From Porogramme epimiltina (taxonomy: Eukaryota > Basidiomycota > Agaricomycetes > Polyporales > Polyporaceae), in the NCBI GenBank assembly GCA_900155495.1, contig FTLJ01000383.1, positions 29,753 through 93,752 of the forward strand: a DNA stretch of 64,000 bases, written 5' to 3'. This document shows positions 22,517-35,500 of this stretch, piece after piece. How positions within the stretch are numbered: the stretch's first letter is position 1; every line of letters begins with the position of its first letter. The translations under genes and the position numbers were made by a program. Under the pieces are notes generated by a model. It was not told the origin of the DNA. It searched no databases and saw nothing but the letters and a program-made list of their open reading frames with translations.

Positions 22517-25008
22517 ATGGCCGAGAAGGACGCATCGAATGTGGCGACGATGGACAAGAACGACGCAGCGCGCGACAGCGTCAACGAGGTCGAGGAGAAA
22601 GGCCGCGACCGCGCGAGCTCCCAGGCGGGCTCCGAGATCGACCTCGTCGCGTACCACGAGCACAACGCAGGTCGTCTCGTCGTCGATCCCGAGTGAGTCT
22701 GGGCGCTGCTGCTGCTATACGTTAAAGCGCGGAATTGACACTGGGCGCTCCGTAGGGAAGCAAGGATCGAATTCGGGGAGGCCGTTGCAAGCAAGCTGAA
22801 GCTCTCTCAGGATGGTACGAAGGTGCTCTGGCCACAGCCCACGGACCTCCCAGAAGACCCGCAAAACGTACGTCACACTACAAGGCACATGTGCAGGATG
22901 TTACTCACGAAACGCCTCGGCAGTGGTCGGACTTCCGCAAGAACTTCCAGCTGCTGATCGTGACTATGGCCGCCATAGTCCCTGACTTCGACTCTGGTAT
23001 AGGTGAGTTTCCAACTGACAGGAACCACGATGTTCGGTCAAAACGCTGACGGTATACACAGGCATTTCCGACATTTTCGCCCTTGCGGAAACTTACAACA
23101 CGACCACGGGCGTCATCAACAACCTGACGTCGAAGTGAGTGTCCCCTGGTGTAATAATGGCCCAGCTATATTCTGACAGCTTCTATCCGCCGCAGCTGGA
23201 GCATCTTCCTGCTTGGTGTGTAGATTCCGCTGCGGGGAAGCGAGAAGCATTGTGCTAACGAATCGGACAGGATGGGGTGGTATCTTCGCCGTGATGTTGA
23301 TGCGTCGGCTCGGTCGTCTTCCCATCCTATTCTGGTCGCAGGTTCTTGCAATGGGATGGCTGATTGGCTGCACCTTCGCACCCAACCTCAAGACTTTCAC
23401 TGGTAAACTCATAGTAGAGCTCGTGCACCTGATACTCAACAAGACCTTCGACAGCGATGCGATGCTTGAACGGATTCTTTGCGACATGTCCTCAAGTCAC
23501 CGTACGTTGGCCAGCTGTGACTATTCTTTTTAACCTTAAACTTACCCGATTACCTAGGGTCTCTTCATCGTGACGGACCTCTTCCCGTTCCACCTTCAAG
23601 CTCGAAAGGTGGGTCCTGTATCCTATTGAGTTGGAGCGTACTAATGTCATGAATGCAGTTGAACTTGTGGACTATGGGCTTCATCATCTCGCCCTTCCTC
23701 TCGCCCTTCATGATGGGTTTCATTGTCGCCCGTATCAGGTATGTAGTTCTCCTTCTCTTGAGTGTACCGCGCTCTGAAGCAGCCCCGTAGCTTCCGCTGG
23801 ACATATGGCATTGGATCAATATACAGCCTGATCGTCGTGCTAATGATCGCCTTCTTCGGCGAAGAGACGTACGTCATGTGGAACGTTCTCCCTCGATGTA
23901 GCACCACTGACGAATTTACAGAATATTCGACCGCAAGCTCGCCAACCCATTGCCGATCCCGAGGCCGAAGTCTGCGCTGCGTTACCGCATTGAGACCCTA
24001 GTCGGCATCACTGGCTCCCGGATGATGAAGTACCGCAACACCTGGGCCGACGCCGTATTCCCCATCTTCAACGTTGTTTGGAGGCCGCACTTGCTTTCCA
24101 TCCTTGTGTTCGAGGGTGTCCTCTTCGGATTTAGCATTGGTATCAATGTACGTATACCCATTTTTGTGGACATTGTTTATAGTGCTGATCAGGGGATTAA
24201 CAGGTCACCAACGCCGTCTTCCTTGGGACCCCGGCTCCTGTAGGCTACGGATTCTCCCAGTTCGGGATCGCTGGGGCTTACGGTACACCAATTGTATGTT
24301 TGTTTCAAAGACTTTCCATGATAAAGACTCATCACGATATCATATAGGTTGCTGTCTTGGTCGGAGAGGTGCTCGGCCGTTACTTCAACGACTGGGTTAT
24401 GAATCTCTCTATTAGAAGGAACAACGGTGTTTTCATTGCAGAAAACCGTCTCTGGTACGTCTGTGCTCGTATAGTTCGCTAGAAAAACGTAATGCTCACC
24501 CATACGCTGATTACTAGGACTTGCTACATTGCTATCCCTCTCTACATATGCGGCTTCGTCGTCCTAGGCGCTTCATTCCAAAAGCACCTCAGTGTCGGGG
24601 CCCTTGTCATGGGTTGGGGTATTGCCGAGGTAGCTGTCATGATCAACACCGTTGCGGTCTGTGAGTACTGCTGTCTTGACTTACTATAGACAGTCGTCAC
24701 TGAACGTCGAACCTAGATGCGTACTGTAACGACTGCTTCCCTCGCCACCAAGGCGAGATCTCGGGGCTCGTCAACTTGGCCCGGACGCTTGGAGGTTTCT
24801 CCGTCGCGTACTTCCAGGTCCCATGGGCGACAAAGAACGGCGCACTGCAGACGTTTGGCGTCGAAGCTGCGATCGTTACGGGCCTCTTTTTCCTCATTGT
24901 ACCAATGCTTCAGATCAAGGGCCCCTCTCTCCGAGTAAGTTCCATCTTCACTTGTAGTGTCATCTAGGCGGACACTAATACGATGATTAGAAACGCTATT
25001 CACTGTGA
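22517..25008 (+). CDS. MFS transporter, DHA1-like
   Basis: ATG 22517 (MAEKDASNVATMDKN) starts a charged cytosolic N-terminus. The DHA1 entry block DLPEDPQNWSDFRKNFQLL follows, then helices GISDIFALAETYN, NWSIFLLGWGGIFAVM with the motif-A-like RRLGRLP, FIISPFLSPFMMGFIVAR, SFRWTYGIGSIYSLIVVLMI, the loop PRPKSALRYRIETLVGI, WRPHLLSILVFEGVLFGFSI, YGFSQFGIAGAYGTPI, VLVGEVLGRYFNDWVM, IPLYICGFVVLGASF, GLVNLARTLGGFSVAYFQVP and GLFFLIVPMLQIKGPSLR. The last tiny exon (24991-25008) adds KRYSL and the stop. Known: proton-driven export or uptake of small molecules. The closest named fungal type is Hol1-like DHA1, but the substrate is unknown. About a dozen exons, some only 30-60 nt. Confidence 0.88.
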
Positions 25009-25512
25009 AAACCGGGGGTTTCTGACAGGCTTGAGAAAGTTGTTTACTACTAGTCTACGCCGTGAAGTTTACGATCCTATGTCCCGACGATATGGTGGAA
25101 TTCTGGTCACCTCTTTGACGCCTACGTGTACATTATTCCACAGTGCTGTTAAATTGTTATCTCTATAGTTGCTTTGTGAAGGTATGCTTGATCATGGGTG
25201 AAGCGCCCGAGGCATAGCTGTATTCCGACTTCTTCGGAGCAATGACGTTGGAAGCGAGTGGCTACTAACACGGTGTTCAGCCACTTGCACCTCTTCCCCT
25301 ATACTCAATCGCGTTTGTCGAGATCTCCTCCCTCTCTCAAGGTTCTTCACGCACTGTCCCAGCACGAACATTCTGTGCACCATCGTCCGTAAACGAAGCT
25401 ATCCCCCAACTTCTGGTCACAAGTTAGGCCAACTTGCCTATCCCGACTCTCCACCTGCACTTCGAACGATCGTGTCACGTCCGGCTGGGTAGTGGAGGAG
25501 CGTGGTGGTACA
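25009..25512. other. intergenic between MFS gene and SIN1
   Basis: 504 nt holding the MFS 3' end and the SIN1 promoter. No coding signal or clear TATA box was seen. Confidence 0.5.
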
Positions 25513-28500
25513 ATGTCTCTCATCAGCGACACTGAGTAAGTGTTCCATCAGGGGGTTTCTCTTTGAGTTGATGTCCAATACGCGTGGTGCAGTTATCTTA
25601 TCCATAGCCTCCGGCTGAACTACCTGAGGAATATCGACGACCCGTATGGGTCTCGCATCATCTCTTTGGATCCTGCGTACCACTCCAACCCATACATCGA
25701 TGCTGCTGGCCTTGCAGACGTCCACCGATGGCCTGAGGTCGCCATGCCCTCCAGTCCTACCGTCAGCGACGACGAGTCTGCGCCGACAGTCCGCAGGCGA
25801 CATTCGGGCTTCCCAGGAGCCAACCTCAAATACACCACCACCATCCTAGGGCCTTCCAGGACCGGAGCCATGGGTCTCAGGGTGAACGGTAAGCGTCAGT
25901 CCGTGCCTCGCAATTCCGGCCGCCTGTCCCTCCGTCCCGACGCAAACGGTGCCGCTTCGACCTCGCTCGGAGGACCAAACGAAGACACCCCGATCACGAC
26001 AGAAATCATTGCGGCAACACCTACCTCCCCAACAAAGCCGGAGAGCCCAAGGTCACCAATCAAGGAGAGTATGGCTGCCCAACCCACCCCTCCCTCCGTC
26101 TCCCCTCAACCTATCCAGAGTAACGATTCCCAAGAAGGCCCGCCCGTGCCGCAGAAGGGCCCCCCTTTTGTTGTTCCGAAGTTTAACTTCAAGGGCGCGG
26201 CGGAGATGGAGGCACGGAGGCGGCAGCGGATGCTCGCGAGGGCTCAGCCACCCGGGATGGCACCGCGGGTCCCTATGGTTGCGATGAACGTGAACCCGGA
26301 GATCTCGTCTTCGTCGTCATCCGAGGAAGAAGCAGAGTCTGAAGACGAGGATGTTCCGGACGATGACGAAGAGGACTTCGACATGGTGGCAGATGCGGAT
26401 GACAGTATGGAGATTAACGAGGACGAATTCGACCCGTGAGTGTTAGCATATTTATCGCTGTGTGCATGTGCCCACACATCTGGTCAGCGATTTCGCAGCC
26501 GGTCGAGCCGCGGGGATGAACTCGGACAGTGCGTCGGAGGATGCCTCTATACTATCCGGCACATCGGTGTCAATGTCGTCTATGATGGCTTCGTCTGTCC
26601 CGCCGAGCACCAGCGCACACGCCTCACGCCTCAGCCCCGTTCGTGAGGGCGGAGAACGCCCCTCCGTCTCTCCCGACCGCGACGATGGCCAGCTTGATGC
26701 TATGTTCGAGATGGTCACCCCCGCCCCTAGCCACGCCGCGAACAGCCAAACGAACACCGCGCCCGGCCCGTCCGCCTCAAAAACCGTGTCCTCCTCTACT
26801 GCGGGAACGGCCTCTAGTGTCGTGACACCCCCGGGGATGTTCGCGCGACGTCCCGTTCCGCCAGCACGCGCTGGGGTCTCGGCGCTGACCGCGATGCTCG
26901 CAGCGACGTCGAACACATCGTCATCGAATCCATTCGCGGAGCTCTACAGTGCGATCTCGGGCCGCGCGGAGAGCGAGAGCATGGTCGTGCGCGTGTTCTT
27001 CCCTATGGCACGCGAGCCACACAACCAAGCGCTCGAGCTGAACGTCCGGAAGGACGCGACAGTGGAAGAGGTCCTCGGATACGCGCTGTGGACGTACTGG
27101 GAAGAGGGGTGGCTCCCCAAGATCGACGAGGGCTTAAGTGGGGAGGAAGACCCCAAGTGGGACGTGCGGTGTTCTGGGGCGGGGTGGATCCTGCGGATTG
27201 CGGAGGAAGATGGAGAAGTGGACGAGGATTTCCCGCGTAAGCACCCCTCTTCTCCGCCGTATATGTCTGGCCGGTGCACTTGTGCTAAGCCGCTATGCAG
27301 CACCGGACCGAACAGGCAAGATCTCAAAGTTCAACTTCGAAGCATATGCGGTACTAGAAGCAAGCCAGTCACAGAGTAAGTCTAAGCTCTCTTCACGCGT
27401 TCAAGAAGTCTAACTCCGTGTAGTGCAACAAAACAAGATCCTCGAAGCGAAAATTCAACGCCGGATATCTCGCGTCGTTGGCAAGAAGAAATCAACGGGT
27501 CTGCTCAGCGCGACGACTGCGGCGTCCAACCTCCTTCCTCCCTCGGACATACTACTTGGTTCAAGCGCAGGCTTCGGGTCTCTCGCAACATCGGTCGGCA
27601 TGTTCCCGGGCTCCCTTGGGCCATCAACAAGCCACGGGCCTCCCATCTTCCTGCGGATACGCATTGCTAGTTCTCACGAGGAGCCTGGCCATGTTTCCAC
27701 CACTATCCAAGCGTACGTATATCTGCCGAGACTATTGTATACTGATTTGCTGATCTCTCTTGGCGTAGTTCTGGGGGGATGTACATTGCGGAGGTGCTCG
27801 ATCTGGTCTGTCAAAGGCGCAAGCTAGAGGATCCGAAGAGCTACGCACTTGTAGTCGATGCCGGCGACGTGAAGATGAACATCCCGCTCGACCGTACGGT
27901 GAAGAGTTTGCAAGGGAAGAAGGAATTAATCCTGATGAAGAAGACCATGCTCCGCGAGTATGGTGTAGAGGTTCGCGAAAGGAAGGGCACGACGGACCCG
28001 AACGGTAAGGCTTTCTCAGCTTTCATGAGAGCCCCCCTAATTGAGGTCGTGCCAATAGCTTCTATCTTCACTACGGACGTCGCCACCCAAGAGCAGACAC
28101 TCAGTCAGATGCTTGACTTCATGAACGCGTACAGGGTAAGGGCAAGGTATCCAGACGTACATCAACAAGAGGCTGACATTGTAATTCGACAGAAATACAC
28201 GGTCTACCGCAAGATGCCCATGATTGTGACACGCAATGCTCGCATGCTCACCATTGATGGCGGTTACATTCACGTACGCCCTCATGCCTCCATGCGTCTT
28301 GCCCACCGTTGACCTTCACCTCATCCCTCGGCAGATCATTCCGACGGTGACGAAGGCGAAGCATGTGTTTGACAGCGGAAAGACGGCATCTTACCACCTC
28401 AAGAGCGTTGTCGTGTGCCAGCAGTCGAGCAAGAACAGCGCAACTTTCAAGCTCATTGTGCACAGCGGCGCGGATCGCAACAAGCGCTACGAGTTTGAGG

Positions 28501-28706
28501 CGGAGAACCCGAAGCTTGCAGGTGCGCCGTCCTCTTCGTTCGTGGTTTGTTTCGAACGCGCCGCTAACTGGTTGTCGTTGGGCGGTTCAGCGGAGATTGT
28601 GTCGACTATCCGTGCATTGAAGGCGACCATGGAGAAGCCTGGCGGAGGGAAAGCGTCAAGGAGGAATACGCGGATAGGGCCCTCTGCCCGGCCCATGGGT
28701 GTATGA
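25513..28706 (+). CDS. SIN1: SIN1/AVO1, core subunit of TOR complex 2
   Basis: Exon 1 (25513-25535) and exon 2 (25593-26435) join to give MSLISDTDYLIHSLRLNYLR, the conserved SIN1 N-terminus. Further landmarks: KFNFKGAAEMEARRRQRML, a long Ser/Pro/Glu linker, then the CRIM domain (SNPFAELYSAISG, MVVRVFFPMAREPHNQALEL, ALWTYWEEGWLP, KISKFNFEAYAVLEAS). A Ras-binding-like domain follows (MYIAEVLDLVCQRRKLEDP, MNIPLDRTVKSLQGKKELIL), and finally a SIN1-type PH domain (YRKMPMIVTRNARMLTIDGG, SGKTASYHLKSVVVCQQ, RYEFEAENPKLA). The C-terminus is RIGPSARPMGV. Known: SIN1/Avo1 recruits AGC kinases to TORC2 through CRIM and binds membrane lipids through PH, controlling actin, sphingolipid and stress signalling. 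Domain order and length match the family; the acidic run DEDVPDDDEEDFD precedes the first intron. This is the most secure large gene here. Confidence 0.95.
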
Positions 28707-29104
28707 GGGGGTATTGAACCGCAGGGTCTGACTGTTACGTTGATACCAGTTTTGTGGAGCCATATGTGTACGCTATGTTGTTTATTCCACTTGATACGTT
28801 TTGGAGGAACACGTACGACCGCTCTCTGCTAAGAATACTTGACCCCTCAAGCTGTCGACCTGCATTCGTGTAGAGGTGCAGGTAGAACAGGATTCACGCT
28901 GATGTATGAGTAGTTTCTTCGCACTTCGGATCAGTCGAGAGGATTGGGGTGTTTGCATCGACGAAGCCGTAGCGATGGTATTAAGTACGCAGGCCCACGA
29001 TGGATTAATGAGCTGTATGCTACCGAATGCAACCTTCAATACAGAGTGAGCTTAGTGCCCCTGAGACGATAACCAAGGGACTCACAAGTAATCCAACAGC
29101 AGCA
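28707..29104. other. convergent intergenic region
   Basis: 398 nt between the 3' ends of SIN1 (+) and uS8m (-). It should hold both poly(A) regions. No gene was seen. Confidence 0.5.
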
Positions 29105-29566
29105 CTACCATGCCCTGCAAATGACCTCGCCCGGGATCCTCAGCTGTAGCGCCTCCCTCGCCTCTAGCCACTCGTTCTCCTTGTCCTTCGTTTTGACGAT
29201 TGCAATCTCGCCCATTCTCAAGGGCTTCACGTTTTGTACGCGCCGCCCGGTGCACAGTCGCCGAATCTCGGAGAGGTCCATGAAGATAGGCTTGCTCGGC
29301 CTGCTGATGAGTTCCATGTCAGAGAGGACGGGGCGGTCGTTGCGGTACTTGAGGTCTGCCCATATCCGCCTTTGCGCATCCCCTGCTGTATGGAAGTCTT
29401 CAGGAGACGGCTTTTCTATGGTACCGCGCGTCACGTTGGACAGGAAACCGGCGCGGAGGAGGATGGAGAGGATGGCAAGATTTTGGGTCGTGTGGTTGAC
29501 CGCGACGTGCTGATGCCGAGCACGGAACGCGTTTTGGATGTGGGAGCACAGGTAGTGGGGAAGCAT
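29105..29566 (-). CDS. MRPS8: mitochondrial small-subunit ribosomal protein uS8m
   Basis: A single exon of 153 codons (ATG 29566, stop at 29105). MLPHYLCSHIQNAFRARHQH is the usual start of fungal mitochondrial uS8; AILSILLRAGFLSNVTRG, RIWADLKYRNDRPVLSDMEL, SRPSKPIFMDLSEIRRLCTG and LQLRIPGEVICRAW follow, matching the S8 fold and its C-terminal GGE(V/I)-like RNA-binding end (here PGEVICRAW). Known: uS8 binds the central domain of small-subunit rRNA early in assembly. No cleavable presequence is obvious, as in other fungal uS8m. It shares a 223-nt divergent promoter with the F-box gene. Confidence 0.92.
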   Translation of the reverse strand: MLPHYLCSHIQNAFRARHQHVAVNHTTQNLAILSILLRAGFLSNVTRGTIEKPSPEDFHTAGDAQRRIWADLKYRNDRPVLSDMELISRPSKPIFMDLSEIRRLCTGRRVQNVKPLRMGEIAIVKTKDKENEWLEAREALQLRIPGEVICRAW

Positions 29567-29789
29567 GCCTGGAGAGCCTTAGAGTGTAGGTCAGGACACG
29601 TCCAGGAGAGGAAGAAGAGGAGAATATGCACCGAAGACGAAGACGGGTGGCCGAGCGTGTGCTGGTCGGGCGAACGAAGGGTGGAGGCGCCGACCAAGAC
29701 AGTCTGTGTGTGACGTCGCCAAGTGGGCGCTGGACCAGGCTGGACCTGCTCTCTGCACTCGCTTGTCTCACACTCCCTCAGTGCTGGCT
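29567..29789. promoter_or_regulatory. divergent promoter, uS8m / F-box gene
   Basis: 223 nt separate the two start codons. No TATA box was identified on either strand. The upstream in-frame ATG at 29706 of the F-box gene is disfavoured because the F-box begins immediately after ATG 29790. Confidence 0.45.
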
Positions 29790-32139
29790 ATGCATATCCT
29801 TACCCTCCCCGACGAGCTCTTGGGAGACATCGCTGCCTTTCTATCTGCTTTAGATCTTGTGCATGCGCAACAAGTGTGTCGCCGTTTTCGCAATGTCCTC
29901 CAGTCTCACGCTGCGCTGCAATACACCATCGAGTTACACGCTACCGCTATGGTCGACAACCCGGCGTGCCGTCTGCCCCCAGGAGAGAAGCTACGTTTGT
30001 TGAGGGAGAAAGAGGACGCATGGAGACAACTAAACTTATCCAATCGGACTACGCTTCCCCTCAAGCATAATCCGTCAGGCATATACGACCTCACCGGTGG
30101 CGTACTCCTTCTCGGCGAGCGAATACAGCGAGAGGCCCATACCGGCACCGATAACGTCCGCACCGTGCCTCTTCACCCACTCTTTGACGCGGATTCCGAT
30201 GACGGAAAGGCAAAGTTCTGGAACAAGATTGACCTGCATAAGCAAGTCATAGATGTTGGCTTGGCTATTCCGGAGCACGATCTCATTGCTATCGTCACCT
30301 ACACGTTAGTAGCCCCACTCAAGGAAATTTATCCTCGTCCTTACCCATCCCTGTATAGGTACACTATTCCGGCCCAATTTTGGGCCTCCGTCGATATACA
30401 CCTCATTAAACACTCTACTGGGCAACCACATCCTGCAGCAGCGAAACCAATCATCCATTGCGAGAACACCCATTATCTCCCTGGAAATTGTAGCATAATG
30501 CTCGAAATTGCGGGGGACACTATGTGTTTCTTGCTCAACAACTACTTCCCATTCGTCGCCGATCCAGCAACACTTGCGGTATACAACTGGAAGACTGGAC
30601 GATTAAGAGCCGTGAGTACCGATTTGTGTAGCATCGTTGACACCAAAGCTTACCTATATACGGGCAGAGACGTAAGTTTATGGATCCAGAGATGTTCAAC
30701 TCTTTTGTGCTCCTTGAACCCGACACTATCGTCCTTCCTATGGCCCCCAGCCATTCCTTGGAAATCTGTCGCTTCGACCCGGAGCCCGCCCCTGCGCCAC
30801 GGACAGAGGGGCAGTCCTCCGATACAAGTAGCGACGACGACGTACCCTCAATTCAGCCAACCTGCGTATTGGAACTCCCGCCAATGGTTCCCGGCGCATT
30901 CGTTTTCCGCATGACGTGCCGCTGCGAACCCAACCCGTGCGGATCTTCACAGACGACCGACCACCTCTACTCTCGCGCGCCATTCACCTCGGACCCCGAC
31001 TCCGCCCTCATGATCCTGCACTTAGCTTTGCGCACGCCCCACAACGTGAACCGCGTGCACACGATGCTCGTGCACCGTTTCACGCTCCTCCACTACTTCC
31101 GCCTCGCCCTCGCCTTCCTCAAGTCCACCACCTCCCCCGACGCAGACGCGGACCCCGCCATCCCTGGCTCCTTCCCCGCCACGGACCCCGCCACGGACGC
31201 GGCCCCCACGCTCCCGTGGTCCTGCGCACGCTCGCAGCCCTACGTCGACGGCGCGGCGGACGAGCCCGCAGTGCTCCCGTGGGATGCATGGGGGCCCGCC
31301 GGGTGCCGCTGGTTCGAGGACGAGCACACGCGCATGCGCTGGATCACGACGACATGCGGGCAGCGCCTGGTGCGCGTGCACAAGGACGGGACGCTGCGCG
31401 TGTACGACTTCAACGCGCGTGCGATGAAGCGGTGGATGGACGCGCGGCAGCTCGCAGGCGAGCCGGTCGGGACGCGTCTGGGGGAGATGGTGATCCCGGA
31501 AGGGCAGAGAGACGTGCACCGATCGATGGAGACGATAGAGGAGGAGGATGAGGGAGACGAGGGCGATGAAGATGGCGACGAAGGCGATGAGGACGAGGAG
31601 GACGAAGGCGATGAGGATGACGAGGGCGAGGAGAGTGATGAGGGTGACGAGGACGAGTGGATGGAGGGCATTGAGGATGAAGACACGGATACCGACATGC
31701 TGACCATCGAAGAGGCAGACGAGGAGGATCTCCAACCGGGAGTCGGAGCAAACTCGGCGCAGCAGCCACACCCGAATGCAGACCTCCAGCTCAACTCGCA
31801 GCCGGACGGGTTACCAACATCAACGAAACCAGAGCATGAGCTGTTCGACTTTTTCGACCTCCCGCACCGCAGGGTTACCGTCGATCTCGGCACGGCGGTG
31901 ATCGTTGCATCGTCGTGGAAGAGCCCACTCGAGTCGTCTCTACCATACGTCGTGACGAGCGTGGAATCCAAAGAGGGCTACGAGAGTGCATTGGTCGACG
32001 AAGATATTATTGTCGGTCTAAAGGTGCGTGGTATATTCTGCTTACGGACCTGCTCGCCCTCAACGTGCGTTGTTAGATGGATTCCCTCGGGAGACAGATC
32101 CAAGAGGTGGTACTACACCGAATGGGTGGTTCTACGTAG
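29790..32139 (+). CDS. F-box protein with acidic low-complexity tract
   Basis: Three exons (29790-30611, 30668-32023, 32077-32139) give 746 aa in one frame. The F-box is at the N-terminus: LTLPDELLGDIAAFLSALDL and HAQQVCRRFRNVLQSHAALQ. YTIELHATAMVDNP and KLRLLREKEDAWRQLNL follow, the start of the long C-terminal region seen in many Agaricomycete F-box proteins, with VYNWKTGRLRA in the middle. Known: the F-box binds Skp1 and the rest recruits a target for SCF ubiquitination; the target is unknown. Intron 1 (56 nt, GTGAGT...GGGCAG) was chosen because it alone links the two large frames. The last 21-codon exon (MDSLGRQIQEVVLHRMGGST) is a prediction; without splicing the protein would end at 32152 with a different tail. 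Odd: a ~55-residue almost pure Asp/Glu/Gly tract near residues 530-585. Confidence 0.88.
31537..31701 (+). repeat. acidic low-complexity coding repeat
   Basis: An imperfect array of GAGGAYGAR/GGCGATGAR-type hexamers inside the F-box gene encodes runs of EED, DEGDE and DEDE. It is in frame and probably arose by replication slippage. The related F-box gene at 50529-52379 lacks it. Confidence 0.85.
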
Positions 32140-32581
32140 AGCTGGATCATGAACGTTTTCTGGAGGTCAACATACATGACACTGAAGCAGGATACGCGAT
32201 GCATACATCTTGATCCATAGTCACTATGCGACTTCTGAATCGGCTCTAGATGGTAGTCCGAAATTATATCATCATCGTATAACGATAAACGTCTAAACCG
32301 AGTGTCGAGGAATAGACAAGATGAAGAGAGTATATCGCCGTATGGAACATATGAGAAGTATTGTAGAGCAATGCGAAAGCGAGTTCAAAACAGATTACAC
32401 CACACAACAAACCGGAAACGCATAGTAGAAAGCTAGAGGGTAACATACGTAGATGATCTTTTCGAGAGGAGAAGATGCAAGATTTAAACAGAGATACTGT
32501 CAACATCATAGATAGGATCATAATCCAGACCGGAGCCGCATAAACACCATCCTCGTCCTCGCATACCAGGTCCTCACACAC
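32140..32581. other. convergent intergenic region
   Basis: 442 nt of relatively A+T-rich DNA between two converging genes. It should contain both 3' UTRs. No gene was seen. Confidence 0.5.
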
Positions 32582-35500
32582 TCACTTCCAGACCGGCCGC
32601 GCGTTCTGTTGCGTCCGGGAGGCAGCGCCTGGACCCGCCGTCGCTGCCCATTCTCCGACACTGCGCACGCGCTTCAGCCGCGTCACTTCCTCTGTCCTTT
32701 CGCGAGCCTGTTGTTTCTCCAGCGTCTCAAAGCCCTTGACGAGGTCCCTCACGCTCCCGCTGCTGCTCCGCCGGTCGCTCAACACGCTCGCGGAAGAGCG
32801 TGGGCGCGGCTCCACGGGCTCAGGCGGAGGAACGTGGTTGAGATCGACAAGGCGCCGCGGCTGCGCCGGGCGCGGGATGCGAGACGGCTTCGGGGGCGGG
32901 GCGTGCGCGAGGTGAACCAGGTCCTTTGGGTGGGCAGGTCTCGAAGGGGGCTTCGAGACCGGAGTCGCGATTGGCCCCCGGGCCTTCTGGAATATCTCGG
33001 GTGGGGGAATGGGTAAGCCCGGATGCGCAGGTTTGCGGACAGGTTTTGGCGCGGGCTTGGTGGCGCGAGGGAGGTAGGAAAAGAAGAAGCCTTTCATACG
33101 CGATGCGATGGTCGGAGGAGGGGGAGGCGGCATGTCTGCTGAAGTATCTTCAGCACCTGTGGTTGCAGGCATCTCGGATCCCGCCCTTATGGCGGTGGCA
33201 GGAGACTGGGGTGGTAGCGAGACTTCCCGCTGGTCGGCAACTGGAACTGACGCACTACGATATGCAACGGGGGTTGAGTTCGCTGACCATCCAGGCTCAT
33301 TTCGCGAAATCGCAACGGCCTCGTCCAGGAGATGGGAATATCTCGGGGCGAGGAGTGACGCCGGAACGGCGGACTTGCTCGTCCAGCTGCTTGAAGAGCC
33401 GTTGCGCTCGAGGCCTGGTTGTACCGACGACTGGCGACTAGGCAGAGGAGTGAAGTCTGGCACTTCCGATAACGGTACAGACCCGGTTCTTCCGCTGGGG
33501 GTAGGAGGCGCGCCCTTGCCCGCACGCTGTTTCTTGACCAATGCCTGGACTCTCCGCGACAAGTCACCCCTAGTAAACGATGAGTTCGGCGTTCCCTAAT
33601 GCTTCGGATACTACACTCACCTAGCCCAGCCTGGCCAGCACTCGTCCACAGGAATACCGCCCGTTTGATCCAGGAACCGATCCACAACCCTGTCGATCCC
33701 GACGTCCTCGACTGGCGCGAGCACCGCCTCGCCGATCTGTTTGTTCGACCCGAGCGAGAGTCGCTCGTCCGTGAAACACGCGTCCAGTAGCTTCCAGTCG
33801 TCCTTCTCCCACGCGCGAGGACCAGTTGCGTTGAACACCGGGCGGGCATCCACTCGCTGGCGCGGTCCCGGTGTCTCGAACATAGGTCGGTTGAAGGGTG
33901 TGAAGGGCACCTTAAAGCTAGCATCTCCTAAGCCTGAGAAGGAGCCGTTGCGCGACGGCGTCTGCATGCGCTGCTCGATGGACCGTTCCGCGTCTTGCAA
34001 GAGTTCCGGGACGGTGATGAGTGGACTTCCTGGTATGAAGACTTTGTCGCCGACGATGCCTCCAAGAGTTCTTCGGCGGCGCGGCGTACCGCGCTTGCCG
34101 ATGGCACCTTCCATGACCGACTTCCGCCGTGCTTTGCGTGTGGCAGAATCGACGCTGGACTGGCGGCGAGCTCGCGAAGGGTCTCTGATAACGAAGTCAT
34201 AGTCGTGCTGGATAGAGTGGATTCAGCAAGAGAATGGCGCATGATGGGACAGATACTCACCATCTTCAATATAGCGGCAGCACGGGCGGCGACCCTGGGA
34301 TCGTCGCTTGTAATCTTAACGACACCATCGTCGAGCTCTTCGCTGTCATCATCGCTTTCTTCTACCTCAGTAGCGACCTCGCCCTCTGCATCGAGCTCCA
34401 CAGCTTGCTCCTCCTCAGCCTCTCCTTCCTCTTCAGCCTCCTCAACATAAGGTCTTGAGCTAGACACCTCCGGGGAATCAGGCTCACCCGGAGCTTCACG
34501 TGGATGGACGGGAGCGGGAGTAGCGAAGGCACTCTGGAAAGAGGGCATCGGAGAGGTGCTCTGCGCTCGGAGTGTTTGGGCTTCAGGCGATTTCAGCCGT
34601 CTAAGAGGAGAAGTGATGGAGAGGAACCCGCGGGGCCGCATTGGTGGGGAAAGCGATCGTGCCGGGGTAATCGCCACACGGGGCGGTGTAGGAAGCGTTG
34701 GAGGCTTCGGACGTGTGTCCTGGTCCTCCTGGTCCTCTTCACTGTCGGGGTCAGGAGGGCGGGAAAGTTCGCGATCGACAGTTTCCTCGTCGCTGGAGTC
34801 GTCGCCTCCCTCCGTGGGGTGATGCACTTCCGACATATCAGCGCTAGCGTCGGCAGTGTGGACGCTCTGCTCCTGAGACGAGTGAGCGTCCGGTTCAAGA
34901 TCGCCGAAGGAGCTGCCTTCAAGTTCCATAGACACATCTTCGTAAGTTTCGGTAGTCGCTGGTGCAGCGAACCTGACTTGATGGTCGGTCGGTTGATGGT
35001 GAGGGCCAACACTGGGTATATCGACGATAGGCAATGGTGAAGGCGACCGCTCGAACGCCCATTCGTGCAGGACGTCGTGGATGTCCACAGAATCGCCTTC
35101 TTCCATGCCCTTATCCTCCGTTGGTTGATGTTGCCGAGAGTTGCCCTCTTCGAACTCCTCCCTCACGGTCGTGTCCGCGGCGGCAGGGGTATCCAAGAAA
35201 AACACATCCTCTTCGTCAGGACTTTCCTCAAGGCCTGAGCCGCTCTCGCTCTCGGGACCAGCCTTGAGCGGAGGTGAGCTCGAGGCAGGAAGACTCCTTC
35301 GTGGGCCACCAGGGTGCGGGCTGCTCGGGTTACCCCACGCATCTTGGCGGCTGCGTGTGCAGCTGCTGGGTGGGTCCGCCTTCGTAGGGACGGTGAGCAC
35401 CTTGAACCTGCCGGTGTACTCGCCCGTCTGGTCGAAGTCGTCGTCTTCGTCGTCATCGTCATCGGACCATACTCCGTCGTCCTCGGGCAAGTTCGTAAAA

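Noticed and set aside
32609..33599. Several + strand frames of 130-170 codons
   Set aside because: Antisense to the last exon of the 1313-aa gene, whose frame joins cleanly by splicing.
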